From the NCBI RefSeq assembly GCF_027596085.1, contig NC_072453.1, positions 3,183,448 to 3,247,447 on the forward strand: a stretch of DNA of 64,000 bases. Direction: 5' to 3'. Under the pieces are notes generated by a model. The model had not been told where the DNA came from. It saw nothing but the letters and a program-made list of their open reading frames with translations, and did no database searches. This DNA is from Anoplopoma fimbria. Lineage: Eukaryota > Chordata > Actinopteri > Perciformes > Anoplopomatidae. Position numbers and translations under genes: made by a program. Positions 1-13,535 of this stretch are shown in pieces (position 1 is the first letter of the stretch; the number at the start of each line of letters is the position of its first letter).

Positions 1-689
1 TTCCCGTGTCTCCAAAATGTTCTTAAATATGGGTCAGAGTTTCCGTGCAGGTGGGCATATTCTCCCATCAAGTTTGTTTTTATAGATCACAACTTTTGCA
101 TGGTAAGTGCTGTACGACTCTTTCAGGCACTGTTTTGTGCATACTTAAAGTTTTCAAATGAAACCCCTGATGATTACCTTGCTGAACACTTCGTTTTTTT
201 TAACATCACGTTGCAAAGACAAGTCCTCACTCTGACCTTCTGACATAGAACAAGTTAAGGAAACCAAAAACAACCCATTACAAGTTCTTTGAGTAAACCA
301 TCCACGTTTCAATAAATTTACTGCGAGAACAGAAACTCCAGATGCAGTAACACAGGCCAGTCCAGGCCATGGATGGTGGTCTCCCTCATTGACTCTGTGT
401 TCGCTAATGACCTTGGATCTGGATCTCCATTATAAAACACAGATAAATGTTTACTGTCAAGAGATGACATCACAAGACTTAAGGTCTGGACAAATATACA
501 GGTGCCCCACCACCCCTCCGCTCTCTCCACTTCCTCAAGTCCACATTGCTTCGATAAAAACAACTCTAAACGCCAGCGTCCCGTGTTCGCTCTGTTTCAT
601 TTATTTTGTTGGCCGCTGAAAACATAAACTTTTACTTAACTATGTGTTATTAGAACGTAAGCTTTTTTCCATAGAGTAGCTTGGGGATG

Positions 690-691
<2 letters not shown>
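1..691. other. Unassigned non-coding sequence
   Basis: No gene or recognised repeat is seen. The open frames at 318-563 and 389-619 overlap on opposite strands, lack any motif and look accidental. Confidence 0.5.

Positions 692-786
<95 letters not shown>
692..786. repeat. (GT)n microsatellite, about 47 units
   Basis: An uninterrupted GT run on the plus strand. Poly-Thr-His frames read from the opposite strand are by-products of the repeat and not proteins. Long perfect GT arrays are typical of teleost non-coding DNA. Confidence 0.99.
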
Positions 787-787
<1 letters not shown>

Positions 788-2170
788 TCATGTCTGTATT
801 CTTGACCTGAGTTTTCCTTCTCTCTTCTGTCACTGATTAAGAACCCGTATCCAGACACTTGTTTTAAAAGGCATTACATGAAGCATTCAAACATCAATAA
901 ATCATTAGTATGTTAATCTGGATACATAATGTATCATGACTGCAGATGAACAGAAATGTTGCTGAGAAGACTGGAAACCTCTAATTCCATGTTCCATTTC
1001 CACAAGCAGTCAGAAAGTGGTATTAGGAGGTTACATCACAGAAGTCAACGTTTCCCCCTGGAAATTAACTGGAGATAACAGGGTTTATGTTGTCTTAATC
1101 TGAAGAGGAACTATCAGTTTAGATAATGCTCCTATGTAAAATAGGCTACATTTGTTATGTTAATTATACATGTTTTCACAGAAGTAGTATCACAAAAATT
1201 ATAGATCTTTTAAATAATTGGTTAGCTAAATTTCTTTTGAATTGCCTTTTTGCTAGCTTGAAAAATGTAGCATTCCGCCCTCTGAATGAACTTCAAAGCT
1301 ATTGCTACTGTCCACACACAACAGAGTTCAACATTTTGTGGAAATTATATATATTTTTGCTTTACTTCAGAGCGTTAAATGAGAGCAATGATAGGCCTAC
1401 CACTTGCATATCTGTGTGTTATGTACACAGTCGGAGGCTAAATGTGTTAACCCTTTAGCTTAGAATCATTTGTTACAGCACAACTTAACATAAAACAACA
1501 AATGTGGTTTTTAGCTCTCTGTTTTTATAAAAAATGTAAGATAAATGTTAATTAATTGGCACGTTATATTTGTGTGTTTTTTTAATCTGAAAGAGCCAGG
1601 CTAGCGCTTTAATCCAGTTTCCAGCTATGCTAACCATGGCTGAAAACGACTATTCTTTTCTCAATGAACAGAAAATGTGGCATCAATCTTCTCATCAAAC
1701 TCTCTGTAAGAAAGCAGATACATAACTTATTTCACACAAAAAAAACATTCTGTTAGACTTATTTGGCGAAAAGAAGGCAAAGCTTTCAAAATACTTTTTA
1801 GTCATTTCTACTCTTCTAACTGATGCTGTTGTAGTCTACTACATTCCCAATTCACAGCATGTTTTATGGAAAAAGCTTCTCCCTCTTTCTCTCTCTTTCC
1901 ACATTTATATTTCAAGGAATGGCCAGGTAAATACTTTAGCACTGATTACCTAATGTGGACTGTACCATTAAAAATATAACTTTCAGCAGTTCCCCTAAGA
2001 GCAGGACAAACTCATGACTTCTAAAATGGCTACTACTGTGTACATAATATTTTCTGCTGAGGTTTCATTTTCCTCTGAATCTCATTGCTGTCACACCCGC
2101 TTCTCAAACAAGACTGACATCCTCCCTCGTTAGACATTCAGCAGCCACACAGTAACCTGAACCCCATGCA
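787..2170. other. AT-rich unassigned sequence
   Basis: No recognisable gene. The 110-codon frame at 1126-1458 is AT-rich, has no domain and is not supported as coding. Confidence 0.5.
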
Positions 2171-2195
2171 TACACACACACACACACACACACAC
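2171..2195. repeat. Short (CA)n microsatellite
   Basis: About 12 CA units on the plus strand, directly visible. Confidence 0.95.
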
Positions 2196-2982
2196 TTATA
2201 TTCACTCAGGGTGACCCACTGCCATCACACTCCTATCACAGCCTGTCTACATCTTGTACCATATTTCGTGTCTACGCTCAGTGTGTCTATGTGCAGGCAA
2301 AGCCCCGTGCACACATGCGCCTCAGCTGTAGCCGACACTCAGTGCCAGCCCGGAATCTAATATCCCCCCCCATTGGAAACACATGTGGAAGTCTGACAAA
2401 AGCCGACATGTTCCCTGTGCCATGTATGTCAGCAGTCAGTCAGTCTCCATGCCGTCTGTTTTGTAGGCTGAGGTGTCCTACGCAGGCTTGCGGCAAAGCA
2501 GCAGGCTTTACAATGTGTGCAGGAGAAGCACGACCTGTCTGCTGTTGTGGTTTCACTAGAACGAGCCTGGTGTTTTTCCAATGACGTTTAACATTGCTAA
2601 ATTACTGTGTCATTTGTATGTGTTTGAATGATTGTGCATGATTAATGGTTTTTATGGTTTGAGGTGAGCCATAATAAAAGACAGGGTCAGCATTTTCTTT
2701 CATAAATGCTATGCTAATTCAGCATCAGCCTCAAAAGGCCTGGTCACTAACGGAGTGGCAAAACAGAAAATTAAAATTTGCCATTAGAAACATGGTGATA
2801 CATTGATTATTAAGTGTTGCTGGTGAACAACTGTAGCTGGGTAGCTAACCGCTATAAAATAGCCAGACAGGAACATCCTAGGGCTAGCCAGTCATTACTT
2901 CTCCCCAGGCTTCTTGATCCATCCTGAGCCATTTATACTGCTAGCATTTTTTTCTCAAGATTGTACATCATTTATTCAATTA
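2196..2982. other. Unassigned non-coding sequence
   Basis: Nothing recognisable. A 97-codon Cys-rich frame (2291-2584) overlaps another frame and shows no family resemblance. Confidence 0.4.
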
Positions 2983-3711
2983 AGAGTAGTGGAAGAGTGG
3001 AAGAAGGTCGGCTAAAAGTAACAGATATTCAGGTAAGAAATTACGTTTATTTTCATTACTGTAACAAAGTTGTTTTTACTACTTTTTTAGTTTTTTAAGA
3101 GATTGGTATTTTAATTTAAACTTAAGTACTATACATCACAATTATTTAACATTTCTACATGAGTAAATGCAAAAGTCACAGGAAAATGTCCTAATAAACT
3201 ATGAGAGAATGGAACAGAAGAAAGGAGATAAATTTAGCAACTGCAGCAGTGAAGAAGCTGTAGATGTGTCTGTGACCACTGGAGGGCAGAGCTCAGGAGT
3301 GGTGTCACTCTGGAAATTATACATTGAACATGTTTGCATTTTTTAAGCTGACGAGTTCACGGACAAGAATGTAATTAATGATTGATTGAATTCACCACCG
3401 GGCAAGCTATCTAAGTGACACACCCACAGTGTTTGAGACATTTAAAGTAGGAGCACACTGGGTCTGGCTAACATGCTAAATGCTAGCATGCTCATGATGG
3501 ATCCTCCAGCGTTCTGTTCAATCGTGAACTTTAACTATCAGTGAGGTGTGTGGGAGCTTTCTGATTTTTCAGACTGTTAATCCCTGATGTGAAAGTAGAA
3601 CCGGATTCACTTCGTACAATTTTACACTAGTACTTTAACATGAGTAAAATGTCTTTAAAGTTGCAGTACCTTTTCTTGAGTACAATAATCTAGTACTCTT
3701 TCCACCTCTGC
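2983..3711. mobile_element. hAT-like non-autonomous repeat (degraded)
   Basis: The segment carries the 'acttaagtac', 'tacatgagtaaatgca' and terminal 'tagtactctttccacctctg' patterns that mark a large class of Tol2/hAT-like non-autonomous elements in teleosts. A 'ccactggagggcag' stretch lies in its middle, as in recalled copies. No transposase frame is present. The left boundary is approximate, and the family name is from memory of consensus patterns. Confidence 0.55.
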
Positions 3712-3771
3712 AAGCTAGCTAGCTCGCAGTTGCTAATGGGACACTAAGCTCACACAGTTTATTCCAAAGAC

Positions 3772-3969
3772 ATGTTACGTACCAACCCATGTCTGTCTGC
3801 AAACCATTCCTCTTTTAAAGCATGTTGTACTCTAATACATGTTGTCCTGGCCCCACAGTGGTGGAATGAACTCCCCACTGACGTCAGGACAGCAGAGTCG
3901 CTGCCCATCTTTAGGCGCAGGCTGAAAACTCACCTCTTCAAGAAGTACTACCCTGAGTCTTCCTCGTAG
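3772..3969 (+). pseudogene. LINE ORF2 C-terminal remnant
   Basis: An open frame of 65 codons ending in TAG contains WWNELPTDVRTAESLPIFRR followed by a Lys-Thr-His-Leu-Phe motif (around residues 30-57). This is the characteristic C-terminal tail of L2/CR1-group non-LTR retrotransposon polyproteins, distal to the reverse transcriptase. The frame continues into no catalytic domain upstream, so this is a truncated remnant. The Met at the start is internal and not a real initiation site. Confidence 0.75.
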
Positions 3970-4108
3970 CACTTATTGCATTCGTATTAGTTTGTTGCAC
4001 TTATTGTATTCATATCAGTTCATTGCACTTATTGTATTCATATCAGTTCATTGCACTTATTGTATTCGTATTAGTTTGTTGCACTTATTGTCTTCGTAGT
4101 AATTTGCT
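3969..4108 (+). repeat. 28-bp minisatellite, five units
   Basis: Five head-to-tail 28-bp units begin at 3969, 3997, 4025, 4053 and 4081, each starting 'gcacttattg'. Units 2 and 3 are nearly identical, and the last is the most diverged. The array sits directly behind the LINE stop codon, inside its 3' UTR. Confidence 0.92.
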
Positions 4109-4278
4109 TCTGCACTATACTTTTGCTCTGGTTTATGCTTTTAGATGCTTGTTTAAGAAAGGAGATGCACTTATGACTTCTGGTGACTAGTAGTTCTCTT
4201 GAATACCTATGTTGAATACACTTATTGTAAGTCGCTTTGGATAAAAGCGTCTGCCAAATGACTGTAATGTAATGTAAT

Positions 4279-5520
<1,242 letters not shown>

Positions 5521-6061
5521 CTTGCTGAAAGATTTGTTATTTGGAGCGGTGAATTTTAATGACGTTTGTCAACCCTAATACTCAGAGGTGCCCAGCTGTG
5601 GACAAGACTGAAGTTTTCTCAGCTTGCTTTGAGTTTATTTAAAGGAAGTGCTGGTTTTCAAGAAGACTACCACAACTTATTCCTGGAATAAATACGTTAT
5701 TTATAGATAGAGACGGAGATAGAGGCATAAACACACATTTACATCCTCAGAGTCGGCTTCAGGAGTATGTGTTTTCCAATCATTGCAGAAAAAGACCAGT
5801 AAGCACTTGTCATCAAATTAACTCTGTTGGCAAACTGCTGTCATCATCACTTGTTCTCAGTGAATTTAATAAACGGACTAAAGGAACAGTTATCTTTTCT
5901 GGTTTTTTTCTCCATGTAGGCCTTATTAATTCTTCTTTTAAAATCAAAGGCAACCTATTAGATGGACTGTTGTACTTTTATACAATTGCAAATACTATGC
6001 TTTCACCTATAATAAAAATCTTCTTATAGACATACGATTACAGAGGACTTGTTTGTATCAA

Positions 6062-6710
6062 TTAAACAGGCCCTATTATGCTATTTTCCAGGTGCGTATT
6101 TTTATCTTAAGTTACAGTTACAACATGTTTACACGCGTTAATGTTCATAATCCGCCTTGTTTTTCTCATCCTGGCTGTCCTGCAGCACCTCTTCTCACCC
6201 TCTCTCTGAAATGCTGTAAAACTTTGTAGCGCTTGCTCCTCCCTCCAGAAAGCAAAGTCTGCCCTGATTGGTCAGCTAGCACGCTCTGTTGTGATTGGTC
6301 AATGTTTCACAAAAACTCTCCCTCCGGAGCATGACAAATGGAAGACAGGTCACAAAGTGATTTGAACTCAGGCCTCTAGGATGAAAGACTGCTTTCATAA
6401 CCACTACACCATGGTGGATGTGAGCTTCAGCTTTGTCCCTCTCTTTTCTTGTTTGAGGGCCAAATTAGCCGGAAGGAGTTTTACATCACTTCCGTAACAT
6501 TATGACCTCAAAAAGTTACGGAAGTGAAGGAGAGAATTCAATCGAGCCTGTTGCAGGTAGCTCAGGAGCAGTGTTTCTGAGGGGGAGGGTAATTCCTTTT
6601 AGGCGTGGACTTCAGGTTTTACACTTTACGGACCTTTTACATGTACAAAAATATATATAACACAATAAAGAAGAGGGAAAAAGTAGAAAAGCATAATAGG
6701 GCCACCTTAA
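6062..6710. mobile_element. TTAA-flanked MITE, apparently complete
   Basis: TTAA at 6062-6065 and 6707-6710 flanks inverted ends. The left end reads GGCCCTATTATGCT from 6069, and the reverse complement of the right end is the same (6691-6703). TTAA duplication is the target-site signature of piggyBac-type transposition, and I recall the 'ccctattatgc' terminus as a common teleost repeat. No transposase is encoded. The interior holds a 13-bp hairpin (6486-6527) and a tRNA-like segment (6351-6416). Confidence 0.75.
6351..6416 (-). repeat. tRNA-like segment (SINE head or tRNA pseudogene)
   Basis: On the minus strand TGGTGTAGTGG resembles an RNA polymerase III A box, and GAGTTCAAATC, about 35 bases on, resembles a B box. 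The acceptor and T stems do not pair properly, so this is not a functional tRNA. It lies inside the TTAA MITE and is probably SINE-derived. Confidence 0.5.
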
Positions 6711-9115
6711 GACATATTAATGTCAACAAAGCACAGAGAAGCTCAGATTCAAACACACACAGAGAGATAGTGACTTCATTCTGTGCTCAGGTTGGTATGA
6801 CTCCACTAATCATGATATAGTAAATAGTTATTTCCTTGAATAATGCTCTGACTGTCAAACAGGGAACCTCTAATTACATTTTAATTTTTTGACTTGTTGC
6901 CACAACCCACACTGACCCAAGTGACATCCTATGAGGCAAATTATCAGATATATTATTCAACTTTTTTTCACTTTTGATGTAGTACTCCCTGAAATCTTTA
7001 AAAACAGACTTTGATTTATTAAAATCAATATATTCCCCAATTAAAGTAATGTATATCAAAGTAAAACAGGCAGGGTATAAGTATGAAATAAATGTGTTCA
7101 TTCTCTTCACCATGATATGGCTCTGTTACTACAATCCACTAGCAAACATTATTTTATTTTTTCAATTTATTGTTTTCATGACATTTCTTGAATAGAGAGA
7201 ATATGGCATTATCCTGACTTTCCAGTTAGTTTTGTTGCACCTGTTAGGGTGGGACAAATGATACCCTGATCATTCTTATTGGTCCACTGACATGATGTAA
7301 TTCCACCTTTGGTGCACGGTCACACATGAAATTGACATTGGCGAACATTCGCCACCTGTCCACTTTCATTCTGTCAGAGTAACGGGGCGAATAACGCATT
7401 TGCTTTTAGGGGCAAGGCAATAATTTGCATCAAGGTACAATGTGAAATTCAATTTTGGTCAACTTTGACCTGCAAGGTCGCAGCCTCATTCAGTAGCAAA
7501 GCAACCCACATTCAGAAATATTAATGCTTCGGCGGGCAATGGTCACTCACATAGTCATTTATCACGCATGATGCTTTAGTGATGAAACATGTAACATACA
7601 ACTTTTTGAATTAACAAATAACCAAATATTAAACCTCCATAGATTTATGAGATTTTTTTTAAAGGGTGCACAGTGTATATGAAAAAATAAATAAAAAATG
7701 GAATTAAAAAAATGCTGCATCAGCAACATCCGCATATGAACCTCCAACCTCCCGTTCCAATGCCAGTGGGAACCTTGAAGCACATGTGCCACAGATTACC
7801 CTATACCGCGTAAGGCTTGACCTGCATACCTCTGAAACCCAACAGGCTGTGAAACGTTGCCCTGTCAAACTCCGAATCCCATAGTTCAGCAGGAGGGGCT
7901 GACAGCACCACCTTCTTCTCTTCCCTCTCACCGTCCAGACTCGTCAGCTGCCTCCATCCATCCTCAGCTGAGACTGATGCAGCGTGTTCACAGCTCATCA
8001 TCATCATGATGGAGTAAAGACACGGTCAAGTGGCTTCCTCGCTGTCTGTATCTACCCTCAGCGTTTTTTGTGTGTGTGTTTGAGTGTGTGTGTGCACATT
8101 CTGCTTCTCCCTCTCTGTGATCAGATATAATGTGTTTATAAAGCGCTGCAGTGTGCCAGCTCTGAGCAGCCAGTGTTTCTTTGTGCCAGCGAGGCCTGTC
8201 GGCCGGTTTACACACATAATTGCTCCCTAATTCTCCCGTCAGTGGCTGGGTGATATCTGATTAACAGGTAATGAGCCACATCCCATTCAACAAAGCCCCG
8301 CCTACAGTATAACTATGTCTGACTGTATTGTTCCCTGTCTTTTCTTTCTTTTGTTTTTTTAAGTTAATAAGCCCGTCGCGGTTTCTTCTCTGCACAGAGA
8401 GAAAGACTGTGCTGCTTTACATTTTTGTACAAAATAGCAATAGTAGTCAAAAATACTCAGCCTTTTTTTTTTTAATTGGAGTCAAATTCATTAATCAATT
8501 TTTGCATTTTTTGAAAAATGCAATTTTTAAGTAAATCATTTCTTAGTTCTTCAGGGCAGCTTCAGTGCTGGTTGGCATAAATCGTACAAGACTGTGGAAC
8601 TCACCATTCACCTCACACCATTTTCATACTCATCAAATCCTTCAGTGATGTGTGTAGTGGAAGTTGTCATTGCCGAGAAATTATGTTATTATGTGGACAA
8701 ATGGGATTACTCAGAATAGCTTTGTTAACACAGGGGACAGCACCATGCCAGAAGATCCGAGAGTAGTGCACTTTATCTAGAGACTGTACCAAGTTTTTAA
8801 AATGTTTAAACAGTGTCATTGTTTGTTGTTTTTAAATATCTTTTTAATATCTTTCAGTGTTTGTTGATTTTGGCAGTCTCTGTAGAGAAAAGCGGTATTA
8901 TTCCTGACCACCATTTTGCTGCAGCATGGTCCGACAGTATGTCGCACTCTTCGGCTGGTTCCTCCGTGCCTAACTTCCCTTCCCTTCAGCAGGCCCAGCA
9001 ACACAGTGTGAGCCTCCAGCAATTTTGTCATGCATATTCACAAACGAATCAGGGTCCGGGGCATTTGACCGCTTTGCGTCCTGCATTGACATCTATTCCA
9101 TTCTCATTCCCAACT
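6711..9115. other. Unassigned non-coding sequence
   Basis: Mostly AT-rich, with no gene. 7740-8230 is more complex, and several short overlapping minus frames there show no domain. 8050-8095 has a broken GT stretch. The 122-codon frame at 8813-9181 has no family resemblance and runs into a dispersed repeat. Confidence 0.4.
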
Positions 9116-9530
9116 CATCACATACAGAAGCTTAGTCAGAAACCCCTAGCGTCATTTTTTAACACACTGGATATCCCTTGATGTCACTTGGGTTAAGGAA
9201 ACAAAACCACCTGGATGAGTTAAGGAAAAGATCACGGTTTGGGTTAAAATAGGTGTGTTTGTTACGTTAGTTAAGTCACTTATCTGACGTTTAGTGTGTT
9301 ACGTAAGTTATCTCAGAGTTTTTGTTTTAAATGCGAAACAAACGAGTGAAAGTCCTGTGTTTGTTTGACCCATTCGTCCCCCCTGACCTCCTCAATATGC
9401 TGGCAGAGTCAACTTATATTTCCATGTTTTATATTTACTGTGCGTTGGTATCAGTCTGCGAGGTCCTGACAAATTGTTGGTATATGGCGATCGGGGCTGA
9501 AACCGGGCTGGACATTCTCAGTCATTGTAA
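9116..9530 (-). repeat. Dispersed teleost repeat, inverted relative to the copy at 46.3 kb
   Basis: The reverse complement of about 9350-9410 aligns with 46263-46310 (shared core 'atgggtcaaacaaa' and 'gactttcac'). The part around 9190-9250 ('ggttaaggaaacaaaaccac', 'gatcacggttt') corresponds to 46420-46460. I recall this as a widespread teleost repeat. The class is unknown to me. Confidence 0.6.
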
Positions 9531-9560
9531 GAGGACTTTATTTTTTTATTTGTCCTGAGG

Positions 9561-11356
9561 TATTGCAGTAACATACTAGCATCACAGAAATTGAATGTAC
9601 ACTTTTGACCACCAATTACTGATGTCTTTATCATAGATGTACATGCAGATGTCTTTATGACTGATTCCTGCAATCCTTCAATAATGCACCTTCTTTCAAA
9701 GTCACTTGTTATTAGCTTCCCTCCAAATCCAAAATTGAGCATTTTATGATTGAGTGTGAATGCTAATCATTTTTGTGTAGTATGCCTCATTTGTGTCAAC
9801 CTCATTTTAGTTTGTTGAAGATCTGTTATAGTTCGCTGTTGCTTTTGTGGAAAATGTACAGACTACCATTAATGGGGGAAATAGTTCAGAAACACTCAAC
9901 TCACTTGGACAAACCGATGGTGGCCAAAGATTACATAAAAACCTTTAATACGGTCTAGCACTGACAGCATTAAAAGCCTTTTGGCTACTTCCGGCGATTT
10001 CTCAAAAACCTAGTTTTGTCAGAAACATATTTTTTAGTAGGCATACAGGAATATATATGGGACTTTCGCAAGACTTTTTCACTTGAGCTGTTTCAGATGG
10101 TAAATGTTGGGGAAAATGAGAAGCAAAGAGGGCATAAAGCAGTGACTCTGAGGCTGTTTAATACCCCATCTGATATGTTCATATGCTTCAGCGGAAAACT
10201 AAACAGTAATTTTTGACGCCATAATTGCTCAATTTATGAGCAAGTGCTTAGATATGAGAAATATTGTGCTCCATATTTATGCCAAAATAAGTAAACTAAT
10301 CAGATTTAAGGGCCGGTAAGACTGCAAATGCAGTAGTTTTACATTCTGAATGATTTATTTAATAAGAGATCAAGTGATATTTTGTGATGGTTGAAACAAT
10401 CTGTTGAGGCTCTCCCAGAAGCTTAACAATCCCCTTTTAAAGAGAGGAATACAGTTTACCAATGTCTTTATTTGTGGTGTAGACGCATTCAGTATTTGTA
10501 CATCTTTATGTGCAGCATGCATGGATGAGTGTATTTTTGCATGCACGTACTGTAGCTACGCCTGAATGCATGCTTGCACTTTGACATGTTATGCATTTAA
10601 AAATACGCAGCTGGATCTGAACTCTGCTCCAGTACCGCGTCAACAGTGCCTCCCCTTGTACTGAGGCGGTGAGACAATGGTATCATGGAAGAAGCTTGTG
10701 GTTCAGGACCTCTAGGATTACTCTTGGAAGACTCTGAACTTATTAAAGTCCCTGGCACGATAAAACAGGGCGCTTGGATGGCTGTTAATGAGTTTATCTT
10801 GGCCATTTTTTTGCTGTTTTTGCAAACAGGGGATGTATAATGAGGAGAAGATCCACAGAGGTCACACAAATAAGCGATGCTCTCGAAGGCATACGGAGAA
10901 AAAAGCCTGTGTAAAGGGATGTTTTAGTGAGGTCACCATATGAACGGGCTGGTTAATTATTATAATCTAATATTATAATTAGCAGTACTTTTATATATTA
11001 CATAAGGCTTTTCTACTGTAATTTGCAGCAAGTAGGCCATCATTAAATATTCCGTGTTGTGAGTTAGTTGTGTGGAATCTGCATTAATTCATACTCATCT
11101 TAAGGCAAGCAACATTGTGGCAGTTGGACTATACTCGTCAGTTTTTTTTTCTCTCTATTCATTTTAGTCATGATGATTAAGATAGAAATATATAAACCAA
11201 AATGATACAATCCAACAGTCTATGTCATATGTAAAAAAAGATATACAAAAGTATAACCTGTAGCAGGGCCAGATTAGCCATTAAGTAGGCAGGTGCCAAA
11301 CAATGGACCCTGTGCTCCAAAACTTAGTTTGGTAATACGATTATTGAATGCATTTT
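9561..11356. other. Unassigned non-coding sequence
   Basis: No gene or recognised repeat. 10600-10900 is a less AT-biased patch with homeodomain-like TAATGA and GATA-like TTATCT strings, but nothing decisive. Confidence 0.4.
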
Positions 11357-11720
11357 TAAAGGATAGGTTCACATTTTTAAAGTCTATCTTAAAACAATAG
11401 TTAGGTGCCCAAATAAACATTGAAACATTTTGTGCTTAATTCAGTCATTCCTTCAGTTCGTACGGGCCGTTTGAAGATCCGTTTGTAATGTCCCTCCAGT
11501 GTAAGTGAAATATATCTTCAAGTTTATCGGGTCTTAATATCAGGCTTCAGCAGCCCGAGTAAGACAAATCAATTGAATATTTATTGATTTATTGAGTCGT
11601 TTTTAGTTGCAATTCTTTCGTATGTGATTTACAGTACACGAAAACTCATCAGGACACCTTTAACACAATTCAGGCTGCAGATAAGCAAGTCCACATGGAG
11701 GTCTCACAATGTCAACCAAC
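11357..11720 (+). mobile_element. TTAA-starting MITE, left portion
   Basis: It begins TTAAAGGATAGGTTCACA. It continues with 'caatagttaggtgcccaaat' and 'ggcttcagcagcccgagt', the order recalled from a very common percomorph MITE. The matching inverted right end is not found, so the copy is truncated. Confidence 0.6.
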
Positions 11721-12480
11721 CTAAAATGTGTCCAAACAATAGTTTTAATTTCATTTAATTTGATAAATTCTCTTGTCTCACATTTGCACATTTGAAGCGT
11801 GATGGAGTTTAAGACCAAACAGTTTGATCAGCTTTACTGAAATATCATCTGACATCCGCCTGCCTTGGTATTCCATTGGTCACATTTTCCATTACTATTT
11901 TCTTCTTTTAGTTAAAAGGAGCAGATTTAACCTCCGAGAGAAATGTGAGAGGACTTTAAAAAGTGCAACATCCACAGTATAGAGTACCACTGTAACCTGC
12001 TAGCATCAAATTTCATCCTGAAACTCAAATCAACAGAAGCTCGTCCATCAAGACATTAAAAAGTTATCTTTTGTCTGAGCCCGGCTTGCAGAATGCTTGA
12101 AAAGCGTGACAGGATGTCTGGCTCTTGTCATGTGTGCGGCGTCAGAGCTATTTCAGAGCCCTTTGTAAGAAAAAAAAAAAAAAAAAAACACCAACCTGCT
12201 CCAGCCGGCGCGAACACTGCAGAAAGCTCAGCAGCCCTCCTGACAGGAAGAGCGAAAGATAATATATTTTATTTTATGTGTTTTTGGAGGAGAGAGTGTG
12301 ACTCCATATATTAAACATAAACCCATTTAAAGCTAATTGAATACAAATATAGGGTCAGGGTATAAAATAAGAAAAGTGGGCAAAGGGACATATCAGGTAT
12401 TAATGTTAACCATTATATTTTCCTTACTAGTAGGTGAGATATTCTATGTCCAGACTATTATAAGAAGTGAGGCCCCCTAA
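11721..12480. other. Unassigned sequence with a poly-A run
   Basis: Nothing recognisable except a run of about 19 A at 12170-12188. The frame across it (12093-12314) encodes a Lys run and is not credible. Confidence 0.4.
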
Positions 12481-12893
12481 CATATTTTTCTTGGATGGGG
12501 CCCACACACTACATACACACCACAGTACGCACACATCCTCAGCACGCTCGGAGTGGAGAGGCGGGCGTTTCAGGGCACGCGGGCCACATTATACTATAGT
12601 AGCGGCTTTTATGAGACAGACAACACGCCTGGCTCCGGCGGGGAAAACCTCATGATGGACAGGCACTTCACCTGAGCCAAGAGCGGGCGGGCCGGGAGGA
12701 GGGAAAAATGAAATAAAATCAATACTCGAACATAACTTTTTAAATAAACATTTGCACTCCACGGACATTGTTGGCAGCGGGAGCCGGTAACCTGTCCCTA
12801 TTGGTGGAACTCAACACCAGACGGTCCGCGGAGCACTGGCTCCCATCGAGGTGATGGCTACTGGCAAGATGTGATGGCTATGTTCTGTTTATC
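12481..12893 (+). other. GC-rich, exon-like or promoter-like patch (unproven)
   Basis: The stretch is visibly richer in CpG than its surroundings. It contains an inverted CCAAT-type element ('cctattggtgg', about 12797-12807) and a frame of ATG plus seven codons (12870-12893). The sequence then runs directly into AAG|GTAAAA, a good splice-donor match. It could be a 5' non-coding or short first exon, or chance. No protein family is recognisable from eight residues. Confidence 0.25.
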
Positions 12894-13535
12894 CAAGGTA
12901 AAAGAAGAGAGAGAGAGGGGGGGAGAGGGAGACGGGGCTCAAATCAGTAAGACTGCTCTTTCCCTGAGCAAAGGTTTTCACGGCTTGTTGATCATGCGAA
13001 AAACTGCCTAATAACCTCTGCAGGATCAAGGCTTGGTCTCTTTATCTTTGTGCAACAATTTGCCCCACCCAAGAGGGAAGAAATTAGATCAAATTGATTC
13101 AACTGCATCAGGTGTGTTCCTCCCCTGAACCGAGATGTGACTAAAGTTCAGCTTTTTGTTTGTACGAGGATAGAGAATCATTTAAACGTCAGAGACACCG
13201 GTGAAATTTGGACGTTTGGGCCAACATGTCATCAACTGAAGGTGTAAACAGAATTAAAACTGCTACTTCCCGGCATGGTCTTTCAAACTTCAAGTAGTTT
13301 TTTGCCAGGGGTAGTGATTCTTAGGAGCGTTCCAAATGTCTGTGTTTTAAGAAATTCTACCAAAGCTCATATTTATTCATCTTCTGGTTTGGATACAAAA
13401 CTCTGCACAATATTTTACCAGTTTCTCTACTGGCAACATTTATTATTTATTTAACAAAAATTCCCAAATTTAAAATGTAACCCTGTAAGTACCATGTCTG
13501 ATCAGAAAAATGTCTAAATTAGTCATAAATGATAT

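Larger units (their letters stand above)
3735..4278 (+). mobile_element. L2-group LINE, 5'-truncated 3' end
   Basis: The insertion contains the last part of a LINE ORF, a 3' UTR with a 28-bp minisatellite (3969-4108) and the diagnostic tail 'aagtcgctttggataaaagc' near 4230-4249. It ends in short TGTAA repeats at 4265-4278. This tail is shared by teleost L2-type LINEs and the SINEs that borrow their 3' ends. The reverse transcriptase and endonuclease regions are absent, so the copy is dead on arrival. Confidence 0.8.

Noticed and set aside
692..786. Poly-Thr-His open frames on the minus strand
   Set aside because: Direct translation of a GT microsatellite.
3969..4108. CRISPR-like array
   Set aside because: The 28-bp units are contiguous with no spacers and lie in a LINE 3' UTR of a vertebrate genome.
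6351..6416. Functional tRNA gene
   Set aside because: A- and B-box-like strings exist, but the acceptor and T stems do not pair and the anticodon loop is irregular.
8813..9181. 122-codon plus-strand frame with a splice-acceptor-like 'ctttcag' upstream
   Set aside because: The end of the frame lies in a dispersed repeat, and no protein family is recognisable.
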